From Paraclostridium tenue (GTDB lineage Bacteria > Bacillota > Clostridia > Peptostreptococcales > Peptostreptococcaceae): DNA of 64,000 nt. The notes below the pieces were generated by a model. The model was not told the DNA's origin. It ran no database searches and saw nothing but the letters and a program-made list of their open reading frames with translations. Positions 8,189-17,366 of the stretch are shown in pieces (positions within the stretch are counted from its first letter, which is position 1; each line of letters starts with the position of its first letter). A program made the position numbers and the translations under genes. The DNA lies in NCBI RefSeq assembly GCF_015668515.1, contig NZ_JADPFO010000007.1, forward strand, positions 30,342-94,341, written 5' to 3'.

Positions 8189-10759
8189 TTGAAGCTTAGT
8201 TTAAAATTAGCGATTGCTTATATGAAAGAACAAAAGGGAAGAACTATTGCACTAATAACAAGTATAGCATTGGCAGTAATATTAGTACTTACGTTAAATG
8301 CCATACCAGAAACACAAAGTAAACTAGAAATAGAACAAGCATATAAAAATTTTAGTGACTATCATGTTGAGTACAATGGATTAAAAAGTGATATAGTGAA
8401 TAAATTAAAAAAAGATAAAGAAGTAACTGAAATTAATGATATTTTAGGGCTGGGGAAAATCGTAGGTAAAAATGGAATATCATTACAATTAAATTCATAT
8501 AGTAAAAATTTTTTACATTCTTATGGATATAAATTAATAAAAGGAACTACGCCTAAGAATGTAAATGAAATAGTGCTAGAAGAGAAAGCATTAAAAGAAA
8601 TGAATTTGAAGGATGATTTAAATCAAGAAATTGATTTTAAAATTGTAGAATATTATGTAGATAAAAATAATGAAAATCAAATATTTAGCAAGGATAAAAA
8701 ATTTAAATTAGTGGGTATAGTAAAAAAACCAGAGGGATATTATACAAATTCAGATGGGTACACAAACGAAAATGAATATTATGAAGTGAAGGCTTTTACA
8801 AAAGATAACCCTAATGAAGAAATTTTACCAAATAACTTAGTCACTCATAATGGTACATTGTATCTAAATACATCTAAACCTCATATTGGAAAGGTCTATG
8901 AAATGATAAACAAATATGGTTTAGATGAATCAAATTTTAGTATAAATGCACCATTAACACAAGCTTTAAGTAATTATGAGATGTCAAAAGAAACTCTATA
9001 TACAAAAAGACAAAAGTTATATCCTATGTTGTCAGCAACCTTAGTTATATGTAATATATTTAGCATTGTTTTAATAGATATGACAAAACAAATAGGAATA
9101 TTAAGAGCAATAGGTTTATCTAACAACAAAGTAAGACTTATGATAATTATAGAAAGTATTGTAGTTTTATCATTAGGACTTTTATGTGGATTTTTATTAG
9201 GAATATTAGCAGCTTATTTAGGCTTTGCTATTATTTATGGAAAGATTGTAAACCTGTATTTAAGTAAAGCTAGTATATTAGAACCTATGATAATGGCTAG
9301 TATATCTGTTTTAATATCTAGTTTAGTTCCAATATATAAAAGTGGAAAAATATCTCCTATAGAAGCCATTAGAACTAGTGATAAAATTAATAAAAGACAA
9401 AAAAATAGATTTTACTATAAATTAATAAGAAAAATATTTGGGTTTACCGGAGAGATGGCTTATAAAAATTTATGGAGAAATAAGGTTAGAACTATATTAT
9501 GTGTTATATCTATAAGTTTAGGTGGAGTGCTTTTTATAGATACGATAGCTATGGGAAAGAGTGAGGATAATAGTTTAGACAATAGTAGTATGCCTGTTAT
9601 GATGATGGGAAAGAGTGATATAAAGTTAGCTTACAATTTTAATAATGTAGATTCTAATTTTGCAAAATATAGTAAAGATGAAATAGAAAAAATTTCAAAG
9701 ATAAAGGAAGTACAAAGTTTAAATCCAATTATGGAGTTAAATGGATATTTTCTAACAAATTCTGATGATTTAACAAAAAAATATAAAAGTTCAAATGGTA
9801 TAGAAGATGAAAATAAAAAATTAGAAGAATATTTAGAAGTTGAAGGACACAGTATTGATAGCTTAAAAAATTTAGATAAATATATTGAAGAGGGAAAAAA
9901 TATCGATAACAAAAGTAAAGGAAACTATGCAAAAGCTTTAGTAACAAATTATTTTTATTCTATTCAAGATGCATCTCCTCATACTAAGTTGCTTAACAAT
10001 ATTAAAGTAGGAGACTTGATAGATATAAAAATACCAGTTATAAAAAATAATAAACTAGAATATAAAAATGAAAAAATAGAAGTTGCTGGAATTTTAAATG
10101 GAGACTATGTTTTAAAAGAAGGTGGCCTTTCAGGCGGAATGAAAGTTGTTTTAAATGAAGATGATTTTAAAAATATAAGTGGGCGAGAAAATTACAATAA
10201 GTTAAATATTCAGATTGAAAAAGGTAGTGATAAAAAAGCTGAGAATGAAATAGAAAAGGTTATAAAAAACAACCCATTTTCAAAAATTGAAAGTAAGTAT
10301 AATTACAAAAACTTCTATATAAAACAAACTGAAAAAAACACAAAAGAAACATTAGTAATTGTAGCTTTAATACTTTTAATATCTTCTATAAATATATTAT
10401 GCATAATAAAAGCTAATATGATGACTAGAATGAAAGAACTTTCAACATTAAGAGCAATAGGTATGAGCAGTAAAAAGCTTAAAAATATGATTATAAAAGA
10501 AAATTTAATGTATGCAATATTTGCATCTATAGTATCGAGTGTATTTGCAACTCATAGTATTTACGAATTTACAAAAATGGTTAATGAAATACACAGACAA
10601 GGATTAGGTACAAATGAGGCTATGGTGTTTAAATTACCAATACTTGAAAGTGTAGAGTTCTTAATGGCATCTATAATAATGTGTTTAATAGCAGTATTTT
10701 TATGCAAAAATAAAATAGAAAAAATAAGTATAGTAGAAGGGTTAAATACAAATGAATAA
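8189..10759 (+). CDS. FtsX/MacB-like ABC transporter permease
   Basis: 856 aa membrane permease. It starts at TTG 8189, supported by GGGAGG at 8176-8181. It is a fused duplication typical of this class: a TM helix at about 20-36, a large extracytoplasmic domain to about 275, three TM helices (about 280-385), a linker, then a second TM (about 430-455), another outer domain and three C-terminal TM helices (about 730-845). The segments LRAIGLS and LRAIGMS mark the two FtsX domains. Its ATPase follows 16 bases later. Such transporters export or sense peptides, antibiotics or lipids; the substrate is unknown here. The adjacent AgrAC-like system is its likely regulator. Confidence 0.88.
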   Translation: MKLSLKLAIAYMKEQKGRTIALITSIALAVILVLTLNAIPETQSKLEIEQAYKNFSDYHVEYNGLKSDIVNKLKKDKEVTEINDILGLGKIVGKNGISLQLNSYSKNFLHSYGYKLIKGTTPKNVNEIVLEEKALKEMNLKDDLNQEIDFKIVEYYVDKNNENQIFSKDKKFKLVGIVKKPEGYYTNSDGYTNENEYYEVKAFTKDNPNEEILPNNLVTHNGTLYLNTSKPHIGKVYEMINKYGLDESNFSINAPLTQALSNYEMSKETLYTKRQKLYPMLSATLVICNIFSIVLIDMTKQIGILRAIGLSNNKVRLMIIIESIVVLSLGLLCGFLLGILAAYLGFAIIYGKIVNLYLSKASILEPMIMASISVLISSLVPIYKSGKISPIEAIRTSDKINKRQKNRFYYKLIRKIFGFTGEMAYKNLWRNKVRTILCVISISLGGVLFIDTIAMGKSEDNSLDNSSMPVMMMGKSDIKLAYNFNNVDSNFAKYSKDEIEKISKIKEVQSLNPIMELNGYFLTNSDDLTKKYKSSNGIEDENKKLEEYLEVEGHSIDSLKNLDKYIEEGKNIDNKSKGNYAKALVTNYFYSIQDASPHTKLLNNIKVGDLIDIKIPVIKNNKLEYKNEKIEVAGILNGDYVLKEGGLSGGMKVVLNEDDFKNISGRENYNKLNIQIEKGSDKKAENEIEKVIKNNPFSKIESKYNYKNFYIKQTEKNTKETLVIVALILLISSINILCIIKANMMTRMKELSTLRAIGMSSKKLKNMIIKENLMYAIFASIVSSVFATHSIYEFTKMVNEIHRQGLGTNEAMVFKLPILESVEFLMASIIMCLIAVFLCKNKIEKISIVEGLNTNE

Positions 10760-10775
10760 AGGTGGGGATTTTGTG

Positions 10776-11453
10776 ATGAATATATTAGATATAATAAATT
10801 TAAATAAAACTTATGGTAAAGGTGAAAATAAAGTACACGCATTAAAAGATATAAATTTATCTATAGAAAAAGGAAAATTTACAGCTATAATAGGTCCTAG
10901 CGGAAGCGGCAAAAGTAGTCTTTTAAACTGTATAGCAGGATTAGATAATATATCATCAGGAAAAGTTCTTTTAAATGGAAAAGACATTTCAACTTTAAAT
11001 GAAAATAAGTTATCAAAATTAAGAAGCGAAGAATTTGGATTCATATTTCAAAGCTTTAACTTAATACCAGTTATAAATGTATATGAGAATATAGTACTTC
11101 CAATATCAATAGATGATAAAAAAGTAGATAAAGAATATATAAATAATATAATTGAGAAATTAGGACTTAAAGATAAAATTAATAAATTTCCAAATGAATT
11201 AAGTGGAGGGCAACAGCAAAGAGTTGCTATTGCAAGAGCCTTAGCCAATAAGCCAAAAATTATTTTTGCAGATGAGCCAACAGGAAATTTAGATAGCAAA
11301 ACAACAGAAGAAGTAATGGATTTATTAGAAAGTTGTGTTAAAAAATTTGGACAAACATTAGTTATGATAACTCATAATAATGAAATTGCTAAAACAGCAG
11401 ATATTTGTATTGAGATTAAAGATGGACAAATAATAAAAAATTCACAGAAATAA
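10776..11453 (+). CDS. ABC transporter ATP-binding protein (LolD/MacB type)
   Basis: 225 aa ATPase. The start is ATG 10776, because GGTGGGG (10761-10767) is eight bases upstream; a longer frame from 10752 overlaps the permease stop but lacks a site. It shows Walker A GPSGSGKSS, Q-loop FQSFNLIP, signature LSGGQQQR, Walker B IIFADEPTGNLD and the switch His in MITHNN. The GPSGSGKS plus GNLDSKT pattern is that of the MacB/LolD/FtsE subfamily that powers FtsX-type permeases. It forms an operon with the preceding permease. Confidence 0.93.
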   Translation: MNILDIINLNKTYGKGENKVHALKDINLSIEKGKFTAIIGPSGSGKSSLLNCIAGLDNISSGKVLLNGKDISTLNENKLSKLRSEEFGFIFQSFNLIPVINVYENIVLPISIDDKKVDKEYINNIIEKLGLKDKINKFPNELSGGQQQRVAIARALANKPKIIFADEPTGNLDSKTTEEVMDLLESCVKKFGQTLVMITHNNEIAKTADICIEIKDGQIIKNSQK

Positions 11454-11458
11454 TCAAA

Positions 11459-11507
11459 AAAATAGCTAAGATAGAAAATAACTAGATTTTCTACTTAGCT
11501 GTTTTTT
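11459..11507. terminator. Bidirectional terminator between ABC ATPase and dnaI
   Basis: Near-perfect stem AATAGCTAAGATAGAAAAT / ATTTTCTACTTAGCTGTTT. A T run follows on the + strand and A-rich DNA lies on the other side. The stop codon of the minus-strand dnaI-like gene is inside the right arm. Confidence 0.85.
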
Positions 11508-12486
11508 GTTCCCACCTTAAATCATTTCCTATAAACTTAACCATTCTAAATCTATCAAACACTCTAGAGAATATTCTTTGAGCATAAATATCGCCTAATT
11601 GCATAGGTGATAAATTAGTTGAAATTATAGTTTTCTTTCCTGATAACAATCTAGTATTTAATATGTTAAATAACTCACTGTTAGTAAAAGAATTAGTAAG
11701 TTCAGTTCCTAAATCATCTATAATTAATAAATCACAATCAAATAAATTATTATAATTATCTTTAGTTATATGATCATGTGTATTTTTAAACTTGTAATCT
11801 TCTATAATCTCAAACATTTTAAATGCAGTTTGATAAATAACTAAATGCCCTTTATCTAAAAGTTCTTTAGCAATACAGTTACACATAAAACTTTTACCTA
11901 AACCAGTATCTCCATAAAAAAGCATATTCTCATCATTATCTTTATCGAAGTTTATAACAAACCCTTCACATATAGATAAAATTTCTAATATATTTTCTCG
12001 TGGAGATAAACCAGAAGACTCATCTCTTTGAGTAGAGAAAATAGAGTCATCAAATGTTGAAAAATTTTGATGATATAAAACTCTTGATAAATTAGACATA
12101 TTATAAGCTTCATTTACTATTTTTTGTTTTAAGCAATTACATTTATGTCCATTTGATAAAAAGCCTGTATCTTTGCACATAACACAATCATGTTTAAGGT
12201 TTAGATATCCTTTTGGAACTTTATTATCTAGAAGCATAAGTTCTTTTTTTTGTTTTAATTCATCCATTCTTAACTTAGCTTCATTTAATATAGATTCTTT
12301 ATCATTTGGATTTAACAAAACTAATTTAGCAAGTTTTAAGCCTATTTGGCCTATTTCATCATCTATATCTTTAATTTCAGGTATTCTAGAATAAACTTTC
12401 TTTTTTCTTTCATTTAATTCACGTTCAGATTGTTCTCTTTTTCTCTCATAGGAAGTAAGTATTTCTCTTAATGTTGATTCTTTCAT
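11491..12486 (-). CDS. dnaI: DnaI/DnaC-like helicase loader ATPase
   Basis: 331 aa AAA+ protein that loads the replicative helicase. The N-terminal helical part is followed by a cysteine cluster CVMCKDTG...CNCL (about 106-124), resembling the zinc-binding region of DnaI. Walker A is YGDTGLGKSF, Walker B LLIIDDLG, and the sensor region ISTNLSP. It is the second gene of a minus-strand pair with a DnaD-like protein, 22 bases downstream of it. C. difficile has, as I recall, the same pair (CD3653/CD3654) near its helicase gene CD3657. The gene symbol follows B. subtilis usage. Confidence 0.88.
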   Translation of the reverse strand: MKESTLREILTSYERKREQSERELNERKKKVYSRIPEIKDIDDEIGQIGLKLAKLVLLNPNDKESILNEAKLRMDELKQKKELMLLDNKVPKGYLNLKHDCVMCKDTGFLSNGHKCNCLKQKIVNEAYNMSNLSRVLYHQNFSTFDDSIFSTQRDESSGLSPRENILEILSICEGFVINFDKDNDENMLFYGDTGLGKSFMCNCIAKELLDKGHLVIYQTAFKMFEIIEDYKFKNTHDHITKDNYNNLFDCDLLIIDDLGTELTNSFTNSELFNILNTRLLSGKKTIISTNLSPMQLGDIYAQRIFSRVFDRFRMVKFIGNDLRWEQKTAK

Positions 12487-12508
12487 GTAATCACCTACCT
12501 AAAATAAA

Positions 12509-13567
12509 TTATCTAAATTTACCTTTTTGACTTTCTTGAAGTATTTTCTCTAATTCATCAGGACTATATTTAGTAAAAGTCTGATTTATATTATGGAATC
12601 TAGTTTTAACTTGCTTAGCATTATTTTTAGATTCATTTGAATTAGCTCTTTTTATATCTGATTTACGTTTAAATTCATCTTCAGATACTCTTAAGTCTTC
12701 TAATGTTTTAATATTTTTTTCATTCCAACTTTTAACTATACCATTAATATAAGATATAGAAGGATTAGAGATATTTTTAGACTTAGAACAAGCTTCTAAA
12801 ATAAGTTCTATATCAAATTTATATTTATCAAACCAAATATCCATAAGTTCTTTCTCAGATCTTGTAGGTTGTCTAGAAAATCCAAGCTCGTTAAATACTG
12901 TTTTATACATCATAAATCTTTTGCTTCTTTCAGCAAAACTGTTTTGCACTTCTTCAGGAGTATACAGATTAGCATCGTACCAATTTCTAATAATTCCTTC
13001 TATATAACTTACTGGTTTAGACGTTCCTGTTTGTTCTTTAACATGTTCATAAGCGCATAAAATCATATCTGTACTCATATTATACTTGTCCATAATATCC
13101 AAGATTGAAATTTTTTCACTAGGTTGAAGGTGTCTACCAACAACTTGATTTATACAATTAAACATTTTTCTAACTTGAAGATTTTCACCTGCTGAAACAA
13201 TGCTATTAACGTCAGATTTTATAGATTGATTTGGATTTAATATATTATCCATATATATTTTTTTCAAATCTAAAAATTCTATTGAAAAATTAAAATCATC
13301 ACTACCTTCATTTTTATGCTTTTTAACTAATTTTTTTTCTTCCCAGAAATCCCAAGCTGCTAATACATCAGATAAGGGTATATTTAAATTCCTTGCAATA
13401 GAATTATTGTTAAATTTAGGGTTAGAAGTCATATCGCAAGCATATCTATATCCTAAAAGATAAACTTGTACGTATAATCCATTAGCCATTGGCATAAATA
13501 TATCTATAAATATGTTATCAATAGTAGTTTGGCCTAAATCTATTTCATTGACTTCTTTAAAAAACAT
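12509..13567 (-). CDS. DnaD/DnaB-like replication initiation (primosome) protein
   Basis: 352 aa. An N-terminal winged-helix part (about 15-85) is followed by two DnaD-type helical domains, each carrying the YxxxIxxxW motif: YIEGIIRNW and YINGIVKSW. A charged tail follows. Two such domains recall B. subtilis DnaB (the co-loader) more than DnaD, which has one. It is expected to bridge DnaA-opened DNA and the helicase loader encoded just downstream. The minus-strand start has the ribosome binding site GAGGTGA, and an extended -10 (TGATATAAT on the minus strand, hexamer 13585-13590) sits 18 bases upstream. Confidence 0.82.
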   Translation of the reverse strand: MFFKEVNEIDLGQTTIDNIFIDIFMPMANGLYVQVYLLGYRYACDMTSNPKFNNNSIARNLNIPLSDVLAAWDFWEEKKLVKKHKNEGSDDFNFSIEFLDLKKIYMDNILNPNQSIKSDVNSIVSAGENLQVRKMFNCINQVVGRHLQPSEKISILDIMDKYNMSTDMILCAYEHVKEQTGTSKPVSYIEGIIRNWYDANLYTPEEVQNSFAERSKRFMMYKTVFNELGFSRQPTRSEKELMDIWFDKYKFDIELILEACSKSKNISNPSISYINGIVKSWNEKNIKTLEDLRVSEDEFKRKSDIKRANSNESKNNAKQVKTRFHNINQTFTKYSPDELEKILQESQKGKFR

Positions 13568-13666
13568 TTCATCACCTCAAATTGATTATATCATAAAATC
13601 TATTACAAATTTATGATGTAGAGAATTAAAAAAAATATTCATTAAACACAAAGGGGAGGAATTTAA

Positions 13667-15130
13667 TTGATTATTGACTTTAGAAAAAAGACTAGAATAT
13701 TTATATCTTTTTTTATGGTAATTACTATTTTTATGGCAGGTATAGTTTATTTTAATAAAGAAAGATATACACAAGTTTTAAACATAAAAAATGAAGCTAA
13801 AAGTAGTTATACTATGGATGTAATTCTTGAAGATGAAAGTAAAAGGTTAATGTGTAATCAAAATATAAAGTACATAAATAATCAAAATAAAAATTTAAAA
13901 AGTTTATATTTTCATATATACCCAAATGCTTTTTCAAAGGAAGAATTTACACCATTTGAGAAATCCCAAATGAAACAAGCATATCCAAATGGATTTAATG
14001 AAGGATATATAGATATTCAAAATATATTAATTGGAGATAAAAAAGTAAAATACACTATAACAGGTGAAAAAGAAGATATCTTAGAGTTAAAATTAGACAA
14101 ACCACTAAAGCCTAATGAGACGGTATCTATAGATATGAAATTTAATGTAAAAATTCCAAATTCAATAGGTAGATTTGGATATGGGGATAATACAATAAAT
14201 GTTACTAATTGGTTTCCTATTGCATGTGTCTATGATGATAAAGGATGGAACAACAAAAGCTATGAAACAATAGGAGATCCATTTTATAGTGATACTAGTG
14301 ACTTTAAAGTGACAATATTAGCTCCTGCTGAGTATAAAATTGGATCCACAGGAAAAGTTACTGAATCTAAAACTGATCATAAAAAGTCAATGTATACAAT
14401 TGAGGCTAAAAATGTACGTGATTTTGCTTTTTTACTAAGCAAAAAATTTAATGTAAAAAAAGATTATGTAGGAGATACAGAAATAGTTACATACAATTTA
14501 AATAATAAATTTTCAGATTTAGCTACTAAAATATCTAAAGAGTCTATAGAGATATTTAATGATATGTTTGGTAAATACCCTTATAATATATATTCAGTTA
14601 TAGCAAGTGATTTTTATATAGGGGGAATGGAATATCCTACATTGTCTATGATAGATGAGGGTCTATATACAAATAAAAACAAGTTTTTATTAGAGTATGT
14701 AATAGCTCATGAAACAGCTCATCAATGGTGGTATAGTGTAGTTGGAAATGATGAAGTTAGTGAACCATGGCTAGATGAAGCTTTGACAGAATATTCAACA
14801 ATACTATACTTTGAAAAAAAATACGGAAAAAATATGGCAAATAATTTAATGGATACTATGGTAACACAAACAAAATCTTATTCTAGTAAAGACATTTTTA
14901 AACCTTGCGATCAATATAAAAATTCAACAGAATATAGTTTGAATGTATATACTAAAGGAGCTGTTATATTTCACAGTATAAGGCAAGAAGTTGGAGATAA
15001 GGTGTTTTTTAATGTTTTAAAAGAATATTACAATACATATAAATTTAAAAATGCAAATGGAGCTCAATTTGTTGAGTTATGGAAAAAAAACGGAGTAGAT
15101 ATAGAAAATATAATAAATAAATATAAGTAA
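13667..15130 (+). CDS. M1-family (aminopeptidase N-like) membrane-anchored metallopeptidase
   Basis: 487 aa. It starts at TTG 13667, supported by AGGGGAGGA (13652-13660). A short basic stretch and one TM segment (about 10-29) anchor it, with the catalytic part outside. The zinc motif is HETAH (348-352) with the third ligand Glu371 in WLDEALTEY, exactly the HExxH-x18-E pattern of M1 peptidases. The substrate-binding segment is GGMEYP in place of the classical GAMEN. It is shorter than full aminopeptidase N and lacks the C-terminal helical domain. The substrate is unknown. It is divergent from the primosome pair and ends in its own terminator. Confidence 0.85.
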   Translation: MIIDFRKKTRIFISFFMVITIFMAGIVYFNKERYTQVLNIKNEAKSSYTMDVILEDESKRLMCNQNIKYINNQNKNLKSLYFHIYPNAFSKEEFTPFEKSQMKQAYPNGFNEGYIDIQNILIGDKKVKYTITGEKEDILELKLDKPLKPNETVSIDMKFNVKIPNSIGRFGYGDNTINVTNWFPIACVYDDKGWNNKSYETIGDPFYSDTSDFKVTILAPAEYKIGSTGKVTESKTDHKKSMYTIEAKNVRDFAFLLSKKFNVKKDYVGDTEIVTYNLNNKFSDLATKISKESIEIFNDMFGKYPYNIYSVIASDFYIGGMEYPTLSMIDEGLYTNKNKFLLEYVIAHETAHQWWYSVVGNDEVSEPWLDEALTEYSTILYFEKKYGKNMANNLMDTMVTQTKSYSSKDIFKPCDQYKNSTEYSLNVYTKGAVIFHSIRQEVGDKVFFNVLKEYYNTYKFKNANGAQFVELWKKNGVDIENIINKYK

Positions 15131-15134
15131 ATTT

Positions 15135-15176
15135 AAATTAGAGTCTTAAAAAATTTTTTAAGGCTCTAATTTTTTG
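15135..15176 (+). terminator. Terminator after the M1-like peptidase
   Basis: Stem AAATTAGAGTCTTAAA / TTTAAGGCTCTAATTT with one mismatch, followed by Ts. Confidence 0.85.
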
Positions 15177-15217
15177 GTATAATATAATCTATGATTATTA
15201 GAGAAAGAGGTGACCGC

Positions 15218-16012
15218 ATGCTAGAATATAGTTCTATAGGAAGTGGGAGTAGCGGAAATTGTCATTATATTGGATATAAGAATACTAAGGTTCTAGTTGA
15301 TGCAGGCCTTAGCGGTAAAAGGATAACAACTAATTTAAAAGATTTAGATATAGATATAAACAAAATAAAGGGAATATTTATAACACATGAACATTCAGAC
15401 CATATAAAAGGTGCAGGAATATTATCTAGAAAATTTGATATACCTATATTTGCGAATGTGAAAACATGGTGTGCAATGAAAGACAAGATAGGGGATATAA
15501 AAGATAAAAACATGAAAGTTTTTGAAAATGATAAAACTTATTCTTTAGATGATTTAATAATAAGACCATTTTCAACATCACATGACTCTGCTGATTCTGT
15601 AGGATATAATTTCTATAATGATAAGCAGGAAAAGATATCTATAGCAACAGACATAGGGTGTATAACTGAAAATCTAAAAAAGCATTTATATAAATCAAAA
15701 TTAGTAGTATTAGAGTCTAATTACGACCCTAATATGCTTATGATGGGATCTTATCCGTATGCATTAAAGAAAAGAGTTATGTCTGAAACAGGACACTTAT
15801 CTAATGAAGAAGCTGCAAAGTTTTGTGTAGAATTAGTAAATCAAGGTACAGAGTCTATATTGCTTGCACATTTAAGTAAAGAAAATAACTTCCCTGAGTT
15901 AGCATATGAAACTTCTAAGGGTGTATTATTGCAAAATAATATGATAATTGGACAAGATCTTAAGTTAGATGTTCTTTTAAGAGAAGATGCATCAGATATA
16001 TATAGATTATAA
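15218..16012 (+). CDS. walJ: WalJ/YycJ-like MBL-fold hydrolase
   Basis: 264 aa from ATG 15218; AGAGGTGA (15205-15212) decides this start over ATG 15191. It is a metallo-beta-lactamase-fold phosphodiesterase with the metal motif THEHSDH (His57, His59, Asp61, His62) and later metal-binding residues in STSHDSADS and AHLSKEN. In B. subtilis the homologue lies in the walRK operon and affects cell-wall control and DNA repair timing; the walRK genes are not here. rlmH follows 15 bases later, as it also does not far from walJ in B. subtilis. A TATAAT-like -10 lies at 15178-15183. Confidence 0.85.
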   Translation: MLEYSSIGSGSSGNCHYIGYKNTKVLVDAGLSGKRITTNLKDLDIDINKIKGIFITHEHSDHIKGAGILSRKFDIPIFANVKTWCAMKDKIGDIKDKNMKVFENDKTYSLDDLIIRPFSTSHDSADSVGYNFYNDKQEKISIATDIGCITENLKKHLYKSKLVVLESNYDPNMLMMGSYPYALKKRVMSETGHLSNEEAAKFCVELVNQGTESILLAHLSKENNFPELAYETSKGVLLQNNMIIGQDLKLDVLLREDASDIYRL

Positions 16013-16027
16013 TGATTGGAGAAATTT

Positions 16028-16507
16028 ATGAATATAACTGTAATAAGTGTAGGAAAGCTTAAAGAAAAATACTTAAAGTTAGGGATAGAAGAATTTAGTA
16101 AAAGATTATCTAAGTATTGTAAATTAGATATGATAGAACTAGATGATGAAAAATGTCCTGAGAATTTAAGCGATAAAGACATGGAGATTGTTAAAAGTAA
16201 AGAAGGTAATAAGATTTTAAGTAAGATAAAAAATAATAGTTATGTTATAGCTTTAGCGATAGATGGGAAAAATTTATCATCTGAAGAATTAGCTAGTACT
16301 ATTAGTAACTTGGCTGTAAGAGGCAATAGTCATATAACTTTTGTTATAGGTGGGTCTTTAGGGATTTCAAGTGAAGTTTTAAAAAGAGCTGATTATAAGT
16401 TATCTTTTTCTAAGATGACATTCCCTCATCAATTAATGAAGTTAATACTTTTGGAACAAGTATATAGAGCTTTTAGGATAAATAATAATGAACCGTATCA
16501 TAAGTAA
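16028..16507 (+). CDS. rlmH: 23S rRNA pseudouridine-1915 N3-methyltransferase RlmH
   Basis: SPOUT-class methyltransferase of 159 aa, the exact family length when started at ATG 16028 (TTGGAG is eight bases upstream; the TTG at 16016 is inside that region). It methylates a pseudouridine in helix 69 of 23S rRNA. The N-terminus [17 protein letters not shown] and the SAM knot [10 protein letters not shown] with the C-terminal [16 protein letters not shown] are signature segments. It is co-transcribed with walJ. The stop codon lies within the terminator loop. Confidence 0.96.
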   Translation: MNITVISVGKLKEKYLKLGIEEFSKRLSKYCKLDMIELDDEKCPENLSDKDMEIVKSKEGNKILSKIKNNSYVIALAIDGKNLSSEELASTISNLAVRGNSHITFVIGGSLGISSEVLKRADYKLSFSKMTFPHQLMKLILLEQVYRAFRINNNEPYHK

Positions 16508-16522
16508 TTGATACGGTTTTTA
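16491..16522 (+). terminator. Terminator of walJ-rlmH
   Basis: 10-bp stem AACCGTATCA / TGATACGGTT, loop containing the rlmH stop, then Ts. Confidence 0.9.
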
Positions 16523-16648
16523 TTTATAGTTAGACTTTAATAATAAATATAGAACTAATTGTAGGATTATACTAAAAATTTATATATTAAATTAGTAGCA
16601 CTCTCCTTACAGATGAATATCATAATATTGGAGAGGAGATGGTTAAAA

Positions 16649-16972
16649 ATGAGTTTAGAAAAAAACAATAACAGAGATTTACAAAAGTTACGTGATAAAT
16701 GTGAAAGGTTTTTGAATTATCATGCTATTTTCACAATGAAAGATGGAAGCACATTTGATGGAATTATCGAAGATGTAGATAATGATTGTGTCATTATATT
16801 AGTCGGTGAAGATGTAATAGAACAAGAAGGTGGAAATCAATCTAATCAACAAAGACAATATGGACGCCCTAGAAGACATAGAAGATATAGACGTAGATCT
16901 TTCCCACTTGCTACTTTACTTGCATTATCATTATTATCTTACCCTTATATTGCACCACCGTTTCCTTATTAA
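16649..16972 (+). CDS. Small protein with Sm-like N-terminus and hydrophobic tail, unknown function
   Basis: 107 aa from ATG 16649, with GAGAGGAG upstream; the longer frame from 16613 is not supported. Residues about 20-55 (AIFTMKDGSTFDGIIEDVD) look like the beta-strand pattern of Sm/SH3-like folds. A basic, arginine-rich stretch (RPRRHRRYRRR) and a hydrophobic proline/tyrosine-rich C-terminus (LALSLLSYPYIAPPFPY) follow. Similar small proteins occur in clostridia, but I do not know a function. The upstream CTCTCC (16601-16606) could pair with GGAGAG (16630-16635) and hide the ribosome binding site. Confidence 0.65.
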   Translation: MSLEKNNNRDLQKLRDKCERFLNYHAIFTMKDGSTFDGIIEDVDNDCVIILVGEDVIEQEGGNQSNQQRQYGRPRRHRRYRRRSFPLATLLALSLLSYPYIAPPFPY

Positions 16973-17013
16973 TCATTGATATTTAAAATTTAAATTATAA
17001 TCACAAATAATAA

Positions 17014-17046
17014 AGCTGCATCACTGATTAGTGGTGCAGTTTTATT
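17014..17046 (+). terminator. Terminator after the Sm-like small gene
   Basis: Stem AGCTGCATCACT / AGTGGTGCAGTT around GATT, followed by a T-rich stretch. Confidence 0.85.
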
Positions 17047-17221
17047 ATTGTAAAATATTATTTAGTATTATAGGGACGAGATTCTAACTTAAAAATATTA
17101 GAGTAAACTATTTATCAATAAAAGTTTATTAAAATTTATTAGCATGTTTATACATAGGGTATAAAATTAAGTATAGAATAAATCTAGGTATTAAATTTAT
17201 TATAGATAAGGTGAAGAATAT

Positions 17222-17353
17222 ATGAAGATTAACTTAAATGTAAATCAGTTAGATAGATGGGATATGGCATTAGGCGATATATTTACTGAATGCAATAGTG
17301 AACTAAAAGAAATGAACATAAGTTGTAGCAAGTTTTATCAAATAAAATCATAG
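17222..17353 (+). CDS. Possible 43-aa small protein upstream of the TauE gene
   Basis: Short frame starting ATG with AAGGTGA (17209-17215) eight to nine bases upstream. It encodes MKINLNVNQLDRWDMALGD and ends in SKFYQIKS. No domain is recognised. It ends 13 bases before the TauE-like permease start, and its stop region contains that gene's ribosome binding site (GGAGA). It may be a translated leader peptide, a true small protein or a decayed gene end. Translation is plausible but unproven. Confidence 0.4.
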   Translation: MKINLNVNQLDRWDMALGDIFTECNSELKEMNISCSKFYQIKS

Positions 17354-17366
17354 GAGAATTAAGTAA

